In this document: positions 12,164-23,100 of the stretch, in pieces | Layout: each line of letters starts with the position of its first letter | Numbering within the stretch: the stretch's first letter is position 1 | Assembly: GCA_030248215.1 (NCBI GenBank) | Contig: JASANG010001883.1 | Location: forward strand, 1-64,000 | DNA length: 64,000 nucleotides | Direction: 5' to 3' | Source: Enoplolaimus lenunculus | Lineage: Eukaryota > Nematoda > Enoplea > Enoplida > Thoracostomopsidae | Notes under the pieces: generated by a model | Told to the model about the DNA's origin: nothing | Seen by the model: the letters and a program-made list of their open reading frames with translations, nothing else | Databases searched by the model: none | Program-made: the position numbers and the translations under genes

Positions 12164-12312
12164 GGCCAACATAAAGAACAGGGGCGGAACAGTATTATAA
12201 GCATATTAATAAGCCTATTAGCCTAAGCCTAAGCCAAGCAAAAAATAGGCTAAAGCTTTAAGCTTACTGTATTGCAGTCGCACAGAAAAACGTTCCGCCC
12301 CTGATCTTTGCC
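12164..12312. mobile_element. TTAGGC-array hAT-type MITE, short copy
   Basis: Begins GGCCAACATAAAGAACAG and ends near CTGATCTTTGCC, having lost part of the usual ACATGGGCC end. A perfect 8-bp duplication CTTTTATG flanks it (12156-12163 and 12313-12320). Only a few TAAGCC hexamers remain. Confidence 0.8.
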
Positions 12313-12591
12313 CTTTTATGTGTATACCGATCGTTGGGTTTGTTTACTGCTGAAACCAGTTTTCCAATACCTTAAAATTTTCGTCGTTTGTTCAAAACTC
12401 AATAGGAAGATTTTTATAGTTGCGAAGTTTACTCAAAAGGTATGGTTGGTTGTTAACGGCAAAAAATATTGGAAATTCATGATTATTGCTGAATGCGCTG
12501 CTATTTGACTTCACCGCTGGGTTTATTTAAAGTTTATGATATAAAAACATTTTCGTCGTCCATTTTGGCCCAAAACATATTAATATATTAA

Positions 12592-12836
12592 CCCTTTCTC
12601 ACATGAATATTTTCTATTTCCCCTAAGATTCGAACTCCAATGACTGGAGTGGGAGGTGTATACCATCACCACTCAGCTATAGGAGCTTGACGCTCGAGCC
12701 CGAGGGGGCTCTCACATCTTGTGGTGATTTAGTACTATGTATACGTGTTGCAATTGATAAACACGGTGCGATATATACTATTTAACGTATATGCACTGCG
12801 CTGAGTTGCCTATAGGCAACTCAATGTGAGAAGGGG
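12592..12836. mobile_element. piggyBac-type MITE carrying a tRNA-like pol III module
   Basis: 245 bp flanked on both sides by TTAA (12588-12591 and 12837-12840), with inverted ends CCCTTTCTCACATG and CAATGTGAGAAGGGG: the TTAA target and CCC start typical of piggyBac elements. On the minus strand the interior (about 12690 down to 12626) looks like a tRNA: an A-box-like TAGCTGAGTGGTGATGG and a B-box-like GGAGTTCGAATC about 45 bp apart. This is the promoter arrangement of tRNA-derived SINEs. A related copy without the right end lies at 35532-35705. It may be a SINE captured by a MITE or a MITE that arose around a tRNA gene. Confidence 0.7.
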
Positions 12837-12863
12837 TTAAACAAAATATGTTGTATTTAAATT

Positions 12864-12865
12864 GG

Positions 12866-12912
<47 letters not shown>

Positions 12913-12914
12913 GC

Positions 12915-12966
<52 letters not shown>

Positions 12967-12974
12967 GCTGCTGC

Positions 12975-13007
<33 letters not shown>
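12864..13007. repeat. GTT trinucleotide microsatellite
   Basis: About 140 bp of almost pure GTT with two interruptions (GCT and a GCTGCTGCT block). It is the complement of the AAC tract in the methyltransferase stalk and has the same type of interruption, but no flanking exon homology is visible, so I treat it as non-coding. Confidence 0.9.
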
Positions 13008-13009
<2 letters not shown>

Positions 13010-13449
13010 TTTAAAACTAAACATTAGGGTTAACTACAAGGCTGAATACATTACAACTGTATTAGAATTGCAGCATGTAACATTTGACAGCAAGCGTCAA
13101 GGCTGTTCAGGTTGAACTACCAGCAATCATCGTAGCTGCTATTAATTTTGAAGGGCAACTGGTTAAGCTTAAATCCTTATGTAGGACAATGTCTCACAGG
13201 TTGAGTATTTTGAAACCGAAAGTCTAAAATAGCGAAGCCGAACCGGAGGTCAACAAAACTTGCTACAGACGGAAGCCGGAGTTGAACAAATTGCTAGTTT
13301 TCATCACTGAATTACTGTTGGACTCTTCAGAAAACTTGGCCAAAAAATAACATAACCAAATTTTGAGCTATTTCTCAGGCAAGTTTTGCAAAAACACATC
13401 AGAAACAGTTTATTAACCAGTCGTAGTGGGACTACATTTATTGAGCGAA

Positions 13450-13960
13450 GCTCGAACACACGTAAGCAATTAAGGTAATATGCAAATTAGTTATTAGCTA
13501 GCCACGTATTCATTTATCGGGTTTGGATGTTTGTAAACAATTTATTCAGATTCATTGCACCAAAAACGTTCAGTAACCCTAATAATTATTGAAATAATTT
13601 AAAGTCTTAATTTTGTATTGTCAATTAAGCTAGTATGCAAATTATCTATTAGCTAACTACTCAATTATCGGTTTTGGAGGTTCGTAAACAGTCTATTCAT
13701 ATTTCTCGCACCCAAAAACCCTTTACTACTGAAATTAAATTGCTTGTAACTGTAATAATAAGTGAAATAATGTAGAAAGTTCTATTTAGGCTTAAATAAT
13801 TATGCAAATTAGCCTGTAGCTGCTAAACGGCTTGCAATTTTAAAACCCCAATGCGAGGTTAACATCCCAGTATAATTGGCTTTCAAACAAAAGTTTAATT
13901 CGGACGGACAGACGGACGCACGGACGGACAGACGAACAGACGGACATCCTCCTTTCGACC
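13450..13960. repeat. Diverged tandem repeat with TATGCAAATTA words, then GGACGGAC array
   Basis: The word TATGCAAATTA recurs at about 13480, 13634 and 13801, with surrounding similarity such as TTAGCTA, TATCGG and GTAAACA, giving an old repeat of about 150-170 bp. It is followed at about 13908-13948 by a simple array of GGACGGACAGACGGAC type. No coding frame. Confidence 0.6.
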
Positions 13961-14417
13961 CCTAAGTACAAAACATAAAACGCTTCGCGAAACTTCGAGC
14001 TTTGCTCGGAGTTTCGCTACGCTCAACAAGATTGAAGTAATTGCAAAAGACACTCACTTCGAAATACAATTTTTCGAAATACAATTTTTCAAAGACAAAG
14101 TTTCTAACATTTAAATCATTATGAACAATTTGACCCAAAACCGTTCAAATTTCGCTTCCCGCATCTTTAAATGCAGTAACAGGAACAGGAATTGAACTTA
14201 TGCAGGAATTCCATCTGAACCCTGATATATAAATGTAAGCCGCTTAAATACAAAAACAATTTTCACTGTGTTGCTTTATTTGATAATTTTTTGCATGTTT
14301 TGATTATCATATAAACTTTGTATAAAACAATAATACAGATTAAACCTTTCTATGCGGACTATAATTTAGACTTTGTTCCAAAACTGCCAAAGCGGTAATT
14401 TTTGTAATATAAACACG

Positions 14418-14626
14418 GGCCGATGTAAAGAACTGGGCCGGAACGTTTTCCGGAGGGGCTATAATAGAGTCAGTTTAAGCTTTAGACTAATTTGTTTGCT
14501 TTGGCTTAGGCTTAAGCTTACGCATAGGAATAGGCTCATTCATACGCTTAGGCTTAGGCTTAAGTTTAGGCTTAGGCTTAGGAATATGCTTATGCTACTG
14601 TTTCGGCCCTGTTCCATACATGGGCC
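14418..14626. mobile_element. TTAGGC-array hAT-type MITE
   Basis: Begins GGCCGATGTAAAGAACTG and ends CTGTTCCATACATGGGCC. It is flanked by a perfect 8-bp duplication TAAACACG (14410-14417 and 14627-14634). The interior holds two blocks of CTTAGG-type hexamers around a CATACG word. Confidence 0.88.
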
Positions 14627-15365
14627 TAAACACGTATCAGCATAAAAACCAAGTGCAATGCTGATGCAACAATGAAACTGAACTGATGTCAAAATTTGAA
14701 CTCAATTTCAACTCAAGTAAAATATCGTGTGCGACTTCGGCCGTCATACAAAAACGCAACTTTTGTTAATTGTGCCTATTCGGTATGCAGAATTTCTACA
14801 AGTGAGACTTCTAAGGTCCCACAGGATTGTGATTTGGGCATACAAAATATTTGATTCCCATCAGTCGAAGTCCACATGTAAAAATGTGACAAACATGTTT
14901 GTCCTGTTTAGTGCATCCGGGAGATACGTCGTGAGAGAGCAATGGTAAATTGTCGCGTGTTGGATACTGCATCCAGTTGAAACAAAAACGGTCCAGGGCG
15001 ACCTTGTTGAAAATTGGGGCAAAGCCACGGTAAATTGAGCATACTGTAGATGCCGTGACGATTCTAAAGCGTTTATTAAAGCGCCCATCATACGGTTGTT
15101 TAGTTTCCGCTATCAATACCGAACGCCTCAAAGGGACTTTGGTTAAAAAGTTAAATCAATCGAAGCCGACATGTGTCACTTGGGCAAAGACAATGCTGAT
15201 AAAGTCTCAAATTTAGTATCCAGGGATGTCAGAGAGATGGGTATCCCTGTGGGCGACGTGACGGTGGGATCAATTTAAAATTGGTAGAAATCTTTACCGC
15301 CTCTACTATGGGGTTAAAAATTTTCATTATAAACACTTTAGTATAATTACAATTATACGCAAATC

Positions 15366-15522
15366 GGTCCATGTGTAGAACAGGGCCGGAACAATAAAAT
15401 AAGCATATTCCTAAGCTTAAGCCCACGCCACTTAGCCTAAGCAAAAAATTAGTCTAAAGCTTTTAAACTGACTCTATTATAGCCCCTTCGAAAACGATCC
15501 GGTCGTGTTCTATACATTGGCC
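15366..15522. mobile_element. TTAGGC-array hAT-type MITE
   Basis: Begins GGTCCATGTGTAGAACAG and ends GTTCTATACATTGGCC. It is flanked by a perfect 8-bp duplication CGCAAATC (15358-15365 and 15523-15530). Its hexamers read TAAGCC, so it is inserted in the opposite direction to its neighbour at 14418. Confidence 0.88.
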
Positions 15523-16118
15523 CGCAAATCTATTCACAAGGCTGTCTGCATCTCAGTGATTGTCCACGGCAAGTTGAGTTTGATTCGCACTTACTTTACT
15601 ATACTAGCACGCTCGGAAATTACCCGGGTGACGGCGAACGCCATCGAGGCTCCCAGGAAAAAAATTTTTCACGGGATTAGGTGGGATTGACATTTCTTAC
15701 CCCACAAACATCGCTTACTAATATCAGATTCAGATCCTACTTGAGCGCTCGCTGTGTAAGCGCATTTCTACCACTCGTAAATATGCTGGAATTTTAGTGT
15801 CGTGTTATCATCCAGCGTTGTTGTTGAAATATTACACTTGAAATTGTTCTGTTCAAGCAAAACTGTTCCAAATGCCAAATTCGCCGAACGGAATCTGGCA
15901 AACCATGTGTTATTGTAGTGTTTTGTTTGACTTTTGTATTGTTTTCAATATTGCTATCGCGTCTACAGAACACAGAGACTGTATTTGAGTAAAGCCAGTC
16001 GAAAATATACTTTAAAATATGTTACATCGATTTTATTAGACGTCAATGCTACGTTTTATTCATACAAAATTTGCTCTAGACCCCGAACAAACTTAATATA
16101 CAGCATAATGCTTTTTTT

Positions 16119-16249
16119 TGCCAAAGTATAGAACATGGCCGTAACAGTAGTATACCTTAGCATATGTTTAAACCTAAGTTTAAGCCTACGCAAACAAATA
16201 GTATAAAACGTCACGGAAACGTACAGCTGATGGTGTCTTTACATAGGCC
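16119..16249. mobile_element. TTAGGC-type MITE, decayed copy
   Basis: Left part reads GCCAAAGTATAGAACATGG and the right end is CTTTACATAGGCC, matching the family, with degenerate hexamers between. No clear target duplication, so the borders are approximate. Confidence 0.55.
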
Positions 16250-16497
16250 GGCTGAGTTTGCAAAACGCCGATCCCATAGCCGTATGCTTGGCTACACGGT
16301 AAAATGAAAACTTCCTGCTGCCATATACGATCTTTTTGGCAATACGATGACAACAACGCAGGAAATTCGTTTACTTTTGAGTACAAATAAATCAGCTGAC
16401 AAGTACAGTCGCTATTCTACAAACGACAGGGTTGAAATTGCTCAGTCACGCTAAAATTCGTTAAAGATTTATAATTTGAGATTACTATATCAAGAGT

Positions 16498-16678
16498 CAG
16501 GGCCGGAGCAGACTCCAGCCGTACCCGTCATTTGGGGGGCCCAACCGTAAAAGCCCCACTCTAACCGGTTGAAACAAAAACCGCTTAAGTTTTAAAATGC
16601 GTCTGGCTTCTCGCTCGCGAGGGGGGCCCAAAGCCTGGATTTTGGGGGGAGCCCCGACACCTGCTTACTCCGGCGCTG
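16498..16678. mobile_element. Small hAT-type MITE, GC-rich
   Basis: 181 bp with imperfect inverted ends CAGGGCCGGAGCA and TACTCCGGCGCTG. Flanks TCAAGAGT (16490-16497) and TCAAAAGT (16679-16686) are an 8-bp target duplication with one change. The CAGGGCCGG start is the classic hAT terminus. Possible relatives with the same GGGCCG/CCGGA flavour occur near 37670-37810. Confidence 0.75.
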
Positions 16679-17032
16679 TCAAAAGTGGCTAATCATGGTT
16701 TATGACAAGAGTATGCAACTGGATACATTCCTTTATTTAAAGGGGAAGGTCAAGTTTGACAATTTTTCAATTTTACACGTTGAAATACTGCAGTTGTAAA
16801 CTATAACTCAGTTTATAATTTTAAAACCGTGCGCATTCAACATTTCAAACATCAACTACCCCTCATCATAAAATAAGGAGGGGGTCAGCCAAAAATGCAA
16901 CGCCCGGTGGTACATTTTGTACCACCCAAATTTCTGTAGGTGCACACTCTTGTTAGACCTGATCATCCACTATTTGTTATATTATAGATTTTCAACAGCC
17001 ATTGATTTGCTACTAATGTTTCGAGCATAATT

Positions 17033-17040
17033 TATAAAAA
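17033..17040 (+). promoter_or_regulatory. TATA-box-like element of methyltransferase copy 2
   Basis: TATAAAAA lies about 45 bp before the ATG at 17083, at the same distance as the equivalent motif in copy 1 although the sequence further upstream is unrelated. Confidence 0.45.
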
Positions 17041-17082
17041 ATAAAGTTTCATTTAGTGGATCACCAATCACGTACTCGAAAA

Positions 17083-19423
17083 ATGTCAAATTCAAGAATA
17101 AATTTCCGGAATTTAGTTTTAATTACATGTATAATATTGTTTTTTGTATACACAAATCGCAAATCTGATTACATTTTGGCTTGGAGTAAGACACAGCCGC
17201 AGCCTCAATATATTAACGCAGAGCACAAAAGTGGTATCAAACAAAGTGTTAACAATAATAATAACAACAACAACAACATTGAATCGACAGTCGAACGATT
17301 AAAAGCCTTTTACAAACACCAATTTGTGAATCGGATGAAAGCGCTCAAATCGACCAATATGAAATATCGACAAGTATGTAAATCAACTGTACTGGACACA
17401 GTACAAGTAATAGTTGTAGCACCGCTTTGAGTTCTTCCGAGATATGAACGCGCGCTGCTGCGATGCGTCAAGTGTGCGGCACGAGCCGAGCGAAGTGAAG
17501 TGAGTACGTGCACGAGAGCATCGTTTTCTGGCTGTGCAAGTGAATAAAGAACGAGTGCACGCACAAGTGTGGAACGAGTGCGATAGCACGAGTTCTACAC
17601 GCGTGCGCTGCACGAGTTCTACACGCGTGCGCTGCACGAGTTCTACACGCGTGCGCTGCACGAGTTCTACACGCGTGCGCTGCACGAGTTCTACACGCGT
17701 GCGCTGCACGAGTTCTACACGCGTGCGCTGCACGAGTTCTACACGCGTGCGCTGCACGAGTTCATGAGTCACGTGCACAGCATGACAGCGATGTCCGAGT
17801 GCACCGCGCGCTAAAAGCAAGCGTAACAGCGCGCGTTTGTATATCTGAAGTCCAAGCCGTGCTACAACGTACTTGTACCACGGTCCCAGAGCGACCAATC
17901 TTTGGTTTCTTGAATAAACTGGCCATTATTTAGCGTGGCACCACAGCGGAGGGTACGTGGTTGCTCAGACTTCCTAGAAAATTTTTGTCTCCCCTAGAAA
18001 AAATTAACACCCACTTGTAAGACCATAGAAGTCCTGACGCGCCACGTCTAAAATGGCTTTATAAAAGTACCACTGTCTTGTATGCCGAGCGTGTGGATCA
18101 AGTCAAGTTTTCAATCCTTCAACTAAGGTGGAATATCGCTTGATACTACTAGTGGAGTTTTGTTTGTAGCGACCTGTGCCAATATGTATGTTAATGCCCA
18201 TTTCCGTCCTGCAAAGAAACTTAATTTTCAGCTTGTCCCCATTGCACCGCATGAGACTCATTGAGTGCTTGAAATCAGCAGAGGTTTAAAAACTTGAGTT
18301 TATACCCTTAGAAAAAACATTACTGGATGTGTTCGGAGATTTTGCTTCATCCGAGCTGGCTACGGGCATGAACTAGCAGTAAAACTGAAAAAACTTGCAT
18401 TTGATGTGTTAAAATTTTACAAAGAATAAACCTGGTGTGGGTTTATATTTTAATGTTATGTTAAATTTGCTTGTTGTTGAGTACTAGGGCGTGCGGCATA
18501 ACTGTGCATCAAGTGTGCCGAACAGTTTTGTCGTAAATTAAGGCACGGTGGTTGTAGCGCGGCTTTTAACTATATGAGATGAGCCGTGGTACAAACGCTT
18601 TTTGAATAATATTCTGTATTTCTGAAATGAATGTTTGTTAATGTAGGGCATTTGTTAAGCTGTGACAATTTCGGTTCTTGAATAAATTTTACGCAAATCG
18701 TTTAGTATGACTCTAGGCTTTGTTTTAGTATAGCAAGACATAATAGCAGAGTTCTATAGGAAAAATTCAAAAAATTTTCAGATAGCATTAGTACCCCAAG
18801 TGATATGTCCCGGAATTACGCGTGTGGGTACGGTTAGTGACGGTGGAAAATACGTTTGTTCCCCGTGGGCAATGCCTCCAGGGTGCACAATCTATTCGAT
18901 GGGTTTGAAAAATCAAGTAACCTTCGACCAAGAATTGATGGATATTTCAATTCAGACTCACGGCGAGGCTAAGGCTTGCAATTTATTTGGCTTTGAAATG
19001 AACACTGCTATTGATAAAATCTACGATGGAGTGCCGCGTGCACGTGCGTTTCAGTATGAAATTGCTAAAGTTTCAAATTCGTCTACTATGCCTGAACGCA
19101 TTTCGATCCAAGATTTGATGTCTCGGCTGGGACATAATTTTGTTGACATCCTTAAAATTGACATTGAACGTGCTGAATATGACGCTCTTGGAGAAATTTT
19201 GCGTGAAAAAGTCAATCCGGCCACGAATGTGTTTACGTGCGCAAATTTTGATCCGAAATTCACGAAACACAACAGCGCGCTCTTGTACTATTGCAACAAC
19301 TGGAAACTGCAGGTTACTATTTATTTTCAAAAGAGGCGAATCGGTTTTGTTCGATTTGCGTCGAATATTCTTTTATTCATGAAACTTGCCGTGAACGCTA
19401 TGGTGTTTCGAAGCCGTTTTTAA
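17083..19423 (+). CDS. FkbM-type methyltransferase paralogue (copy 2), 3' end frameshifted, probably a pseudogene
   Basis: Exons 17083-17373 and 18782-19423 join in phase 0 with the same splice sites as copy 1, giving about 310 residues. The N-terminus has a different hydrophobic anchor (about residues 10-25) and a much shorter asparagine run. From there to about residue 250 the protein is essentially the same as copy 1, including GTVSDGGKYVC and VDILKIDIERAEYDAL. Near 19240-19258 two single-base insertions relative to copy 1 shift the frame, so the last 70 or so residues are unrelated to the family and the normal C-terminus is lost. The intron is longer (1408 versus 1005 bp): it lacks the TA-flanked MITE, has seven rather than three VNTR units, and carries about 530 bp absent from copy 1. 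The frame may be an inactive copy; a sequencing error is less likely because the two insertions lie among several substitutions. Confidence 0.65.
17587..17763. repeat. 24-bp intronic VNTR, seven units
   Basis: Seven perfect copies of the same 24-bp unit as at 10050-10130, plus the 9-bp partial. Perfect identity among units and a different count between paralogues point to recent slippage or unequal exchange. Confidence 0.92.
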
Positions 19424-20057
19424 GATTTTTTGGCGAAATTTAAAACCAAAAATTTTTTAATATTAAAAATACATCTTTTTAATTAACAATTTATACTAAC
19501 AGCGCAGCAACAGTGATTCGGGGCAGAAGTGTGCAAATATCATATGGCTTCTGTGTGTTTAATGCGGAACACCCCGCATATCTATTTTGGGCAACTTTCC
19601 GTCATCTATTTTGTTTACAATATTTGCGCAGCGCAGAAATATGATTGATCAGTTGAAAGACAATTTGCATGCAGACTGTTGTGGGGTCAAAGCCCGCTGA
19701 CTAGTATTTGGTATATCCAAAAATTTTGTGACCAATTTGGAACAGTCTTCAGTAGTAAGAATTTCTTTTATTCTGCTAGAATTTTCACATGGTTCGCATA
19801 GTTTATTCCGATCCTTAATTTTGTTGCTGCTGAAAATACTTTGTGAAGGCCTGAAAATTGTCCTTATTAACTGTTTAGATTTCAAAAGATCGGTATCGGT
19901 CCGAGGGTTTCTCAAAAAAAGGTCTTTAACGTTAACAAAATACCGTCAACAGTTCATATATAATCTTTGTTGATTTTTGCTTTTAAACAACTGTTTGACA
20001 TTCTACCGCCTTATTTTTCAATTTAATAAATCTGGCTTTATTTTTTTTTTTTTTTAG
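19424..20057. other. 3' flank of copy 2, no gene seen
   Basis: The first 200 bp are recognisably homologous to 11502-11670 but clearly more diverged than the coding tract. The rest has no supported exon. Confidence 0.5.
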
Positions 20058-20146
20058 TGTAGCGACCCGACTAAGAGGGGGCGTAATAAGACGGTGGTCC
20101 TCATTTTCAACCCAATCAATAGTAGTCCGTATCCCTAATAAGGACT
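20058..20146. mobile_element. Fragment of the CTGTAGTGACCC MITE family
   Basis: GTGTAGCGACCCGACTAAGA followed by words complementary to TAGGGATACGGACTC, as in the right part of the elements at 58071-58463 and 63137-63555. It stops exactly where the large palindrome begins, so the palindrome junction probably cut it. Confidence 0.55.
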
Positions 20147-23100
20147 AACTTTTTGAAATTTAACTTTTTTTTCAAGCATCAGAGTTTCAAATCTGTTCCT
20201 TAGCTTTACGTTTCTAGCGCTATTTAAGCCGTGAGAAATTTTTTGTTCATAATTGCATTTTGTCTGCATTCGCGTATATTCACATCAGTGCAGATCCTGT
20301 TGTAGACTGGTGCAAAACCCGAAACAAACGTTGATGGCTTCAGCGTTTGTAAGCGAGCTGCTGTGTTACTGGTTGTCACCTCTGAACAAAATCATTGTTA
20401 TGTGGCCGAGAATTAAGCTTAAGATCACGTGGCGGGTCTGTTCGGTTATCCCCTCTGCCCACCCAGCCGGCATTTGCCCACAAATGATTGGATTTTGAAA
20501 ACTTTTATATATTTGAACTTCTCATGACGTCACCCGATCATTTCATGGCTAAATTTGAATTTTTCTTGAATGAGTCAGTGTTATCAGCATCCTCCTGGGT
20601 ATACACCCTGGAAATGTCCATGCTGGAAAATTTTCGTTCCTCACAAACTTATTGCTTTCTCCCTTCGTAGGTCCGATGAAATTTTTTTAGCCTTGGCTAA
20701 ATCTATGGTTGACTGCTGGCCTCTGTGCACATTTTTAACTTAAATGTACTTTCGCACATATTGCTTGCTATGTAATCTATTATTTGCTTGTTTTTGACAT
20801 CGTTCCAACATTTTGTTTATACACACTGGATGATCATTCTTCCGTCCGCCCCCCCCCCATATAAACACCACTGACCGCCGTCAAACTTACAATGTTGCAC
20901 ATCGCCAATGTGCAGACTCATCTCGCGTGAATTATCGTGAAAATGTTTCATTCGTATTATTGCACCGACTGCATCTGCAATATTGTGCAATACAAAATTG
21001 CACTGCGATTGCGATCTGTGCCGATATGTGCAATGCAGTCTGGCTCGACAAGCGTCGGTCTTCCTGGAGTGCAGTTATACGATGGCTAGGAAGGGTGCAC
21101 TGTCCACTGCCGGTTGATATAATACAATTCACCCAGGGGAGAATGGAATAGGGACGGCAAGTGCACTGTCCACTGCCTTTTGATATAATACAATTCACCC
21201 AGGGGAGAATGGAATAGGGAAGGCAGGTGGCATGTTTATCCGAGGTGCCGTCAGAATCGTGGATCACGACGAAGCGGTTCCGGAAAATTAAATATCAAAC
21301 GATGCCAAGTGAGTAAATTTGTAGTGGGTCACTTTTTTTTCAACAAAATGCTTCCGGTTCGCCTGTCCGTTAAAAATAGAAAAGTATAAAAAACCGTTTG
21401 AAAGTTTTTTGACAGAGCGAAAATTGTAGCAGATTCGCCGATTACATATTTCATCCTTGTCGATTAAACGCATGTTATTTTACAGTTTTCTTTACCTCCT
21501 CCACACAACAGATTTTAAGGGGGGCCGACGATGCACAACTCGAAGCCGAAAAAAAAAAAAACAAAAAAAACAAAAAAAAAAAAACAAAACCAAAACAACA
21601 CCCCCACCCAACACAAACCCAAAACAACCCAAAACACAAAAAAAACCAACAACCCAAAAAAATTCTAGAACTAAATATACCATGCTTAACTGAATAACGA
21701 TATTTTCAGATTGCTCAGGAATCCAAAAAAAATTTACTCAGCGAGGTCGATCATAACCCATCGTTTTGCGATGTCCATAAATAAGTCACGCCAGCCCTTT
21801 TACGTGCGTTCGCTGCATTCTCCAACTGAGATTATTGAAATAAATCGACAACCTATAATACGGCCCTAAGGAGCTTACGAGACCACGGGATGTCCAAAAC
21901 CAGTCAGCGCTATTTATTACCCTTGTTTTAACTAAACGCCTCTTAAAGACAAGTAAACTTCGATTTGATACGTATATACCAAGAAATTTTACGAATATCT
22001 GCCGCAGTAATCTACGAAAATGTACGCATAGTGTTATTTTTGCTGCTAATTTGAGAGGTACCTGCTTGAATTAGGACGCCCAGCTTCCTAACCGCAACCT
22101 GCTACCGTGGAAGATCAGAGAGGAGACCCTACAGTATGAAGGCCACTTTTGAAACGGTCATAAATCAAATTAAACCGTTGACTCTTAAAATTTGTGAAAT
22201 AAATTGACCTGGATTAATACATACATTTTGCGACATCTTAAAATTTTAGAAAAATTAGGTATTTCGGCTTCGAGTTGTGCATCGTCGGCCCCCCTTAAAA
22301 TCTGTTGATGTGTGAGTGCAACTGCAAAGAAAACTGTAAAATAACATGCGTTTAATCGACAAGGATGAATATGTCATCGGCGAATCTGCTACAATTTTCG
22401 CTCTGTCAAAAAACTTTCAAACGGTTTTTTATACTTTCTATTTTAACGGACAGGCGAACCGGAAGCATTTGTTGAAAAAAAGTGACCCACTACAAATTTA
22501 CTCACTTGGCATCGTTTGATATTTAATTTTCCGGAACCGCTTCGTCGTGATCCACGATTCTGACGGCACCTCGGATAAACATGCCACCTGCCTTCCCTAT
22601 TCCATTCTCCCCTGGGTGAATTGTATTATATCAAAAGGCAGTGGACAGTGCACTTGCCGTCCCTATTCCATTCTCCCCTGGGTGAATTGTATTATATCAA
22701 CCGGCAGTGGACAGTGCACCCTTCCTAGCCATCGTATAACTGCACTCCAGGAAGACCGACGCTTGTCGAGCCAGACTGCATTGCACATATCGGCACAGAT
22801 CGCAATCGCAGTGCAATTTTGTATTGCACAATATTGCAGATGCAGTCGGTGCAATAATACGAATGAAACATTTTCACGATAATTCACGCGAGATGAGTCT
22901 GCACATTGGCGATGTGCAACATTGTAAGTTTGACGGCGGTCAGTGGTGTTTATATGGGGGGGGGGCGGACGGAAGAATGATCATCCAGTGTGTATAAACA
23001 AAATGTTGGAACGATGTCAAAAACAAGCAAATAATAGATTACATAGCAAGCAATATGTGCGAAAGTACATTTAAGTTAAAAATGTGCACAGAGGCCAGCA

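Larger units (their letters stand above)
11502..16489. other. Intergenic, MITE-rich, no gene seen
   Basis: Between the two methyltransferase copies I find no supported exon. About five kilobases hold the separately listed MITEs (11880, 12164, 12592, 14418, 15366, 16119), a GTT microsatellite, an ATGCAAAT-bearing tandem region and a GGACGGAC-type array. The first 150 bp or so are the diverged 3' flank shared with the paralogue (compare 19424-19625). A short piece of this flank recurs near 26600. Confidence 0.6.

Noticed and set aside
12626-12690. Functional tRNA gene on the minus strand
   Set aside because: A- and B-box-like sequences are present but I could not pair a full cloverleaf, and a diverged copy at 35583-35650 indicates a repeat family.
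17383-17898. 171-codon antisense frame with an eight-residue repeat in the methyltransferase intron
   Set aside because: It exists because the VNTR unit is 24 bp. It lies antisense to an intron and exon of a better supported gene and has no family similarity.
21457-21693. Lysine/threonine-rich 78-codon frame
   Set aside because: It runs through the A/C-only tract; composition alone explains it.
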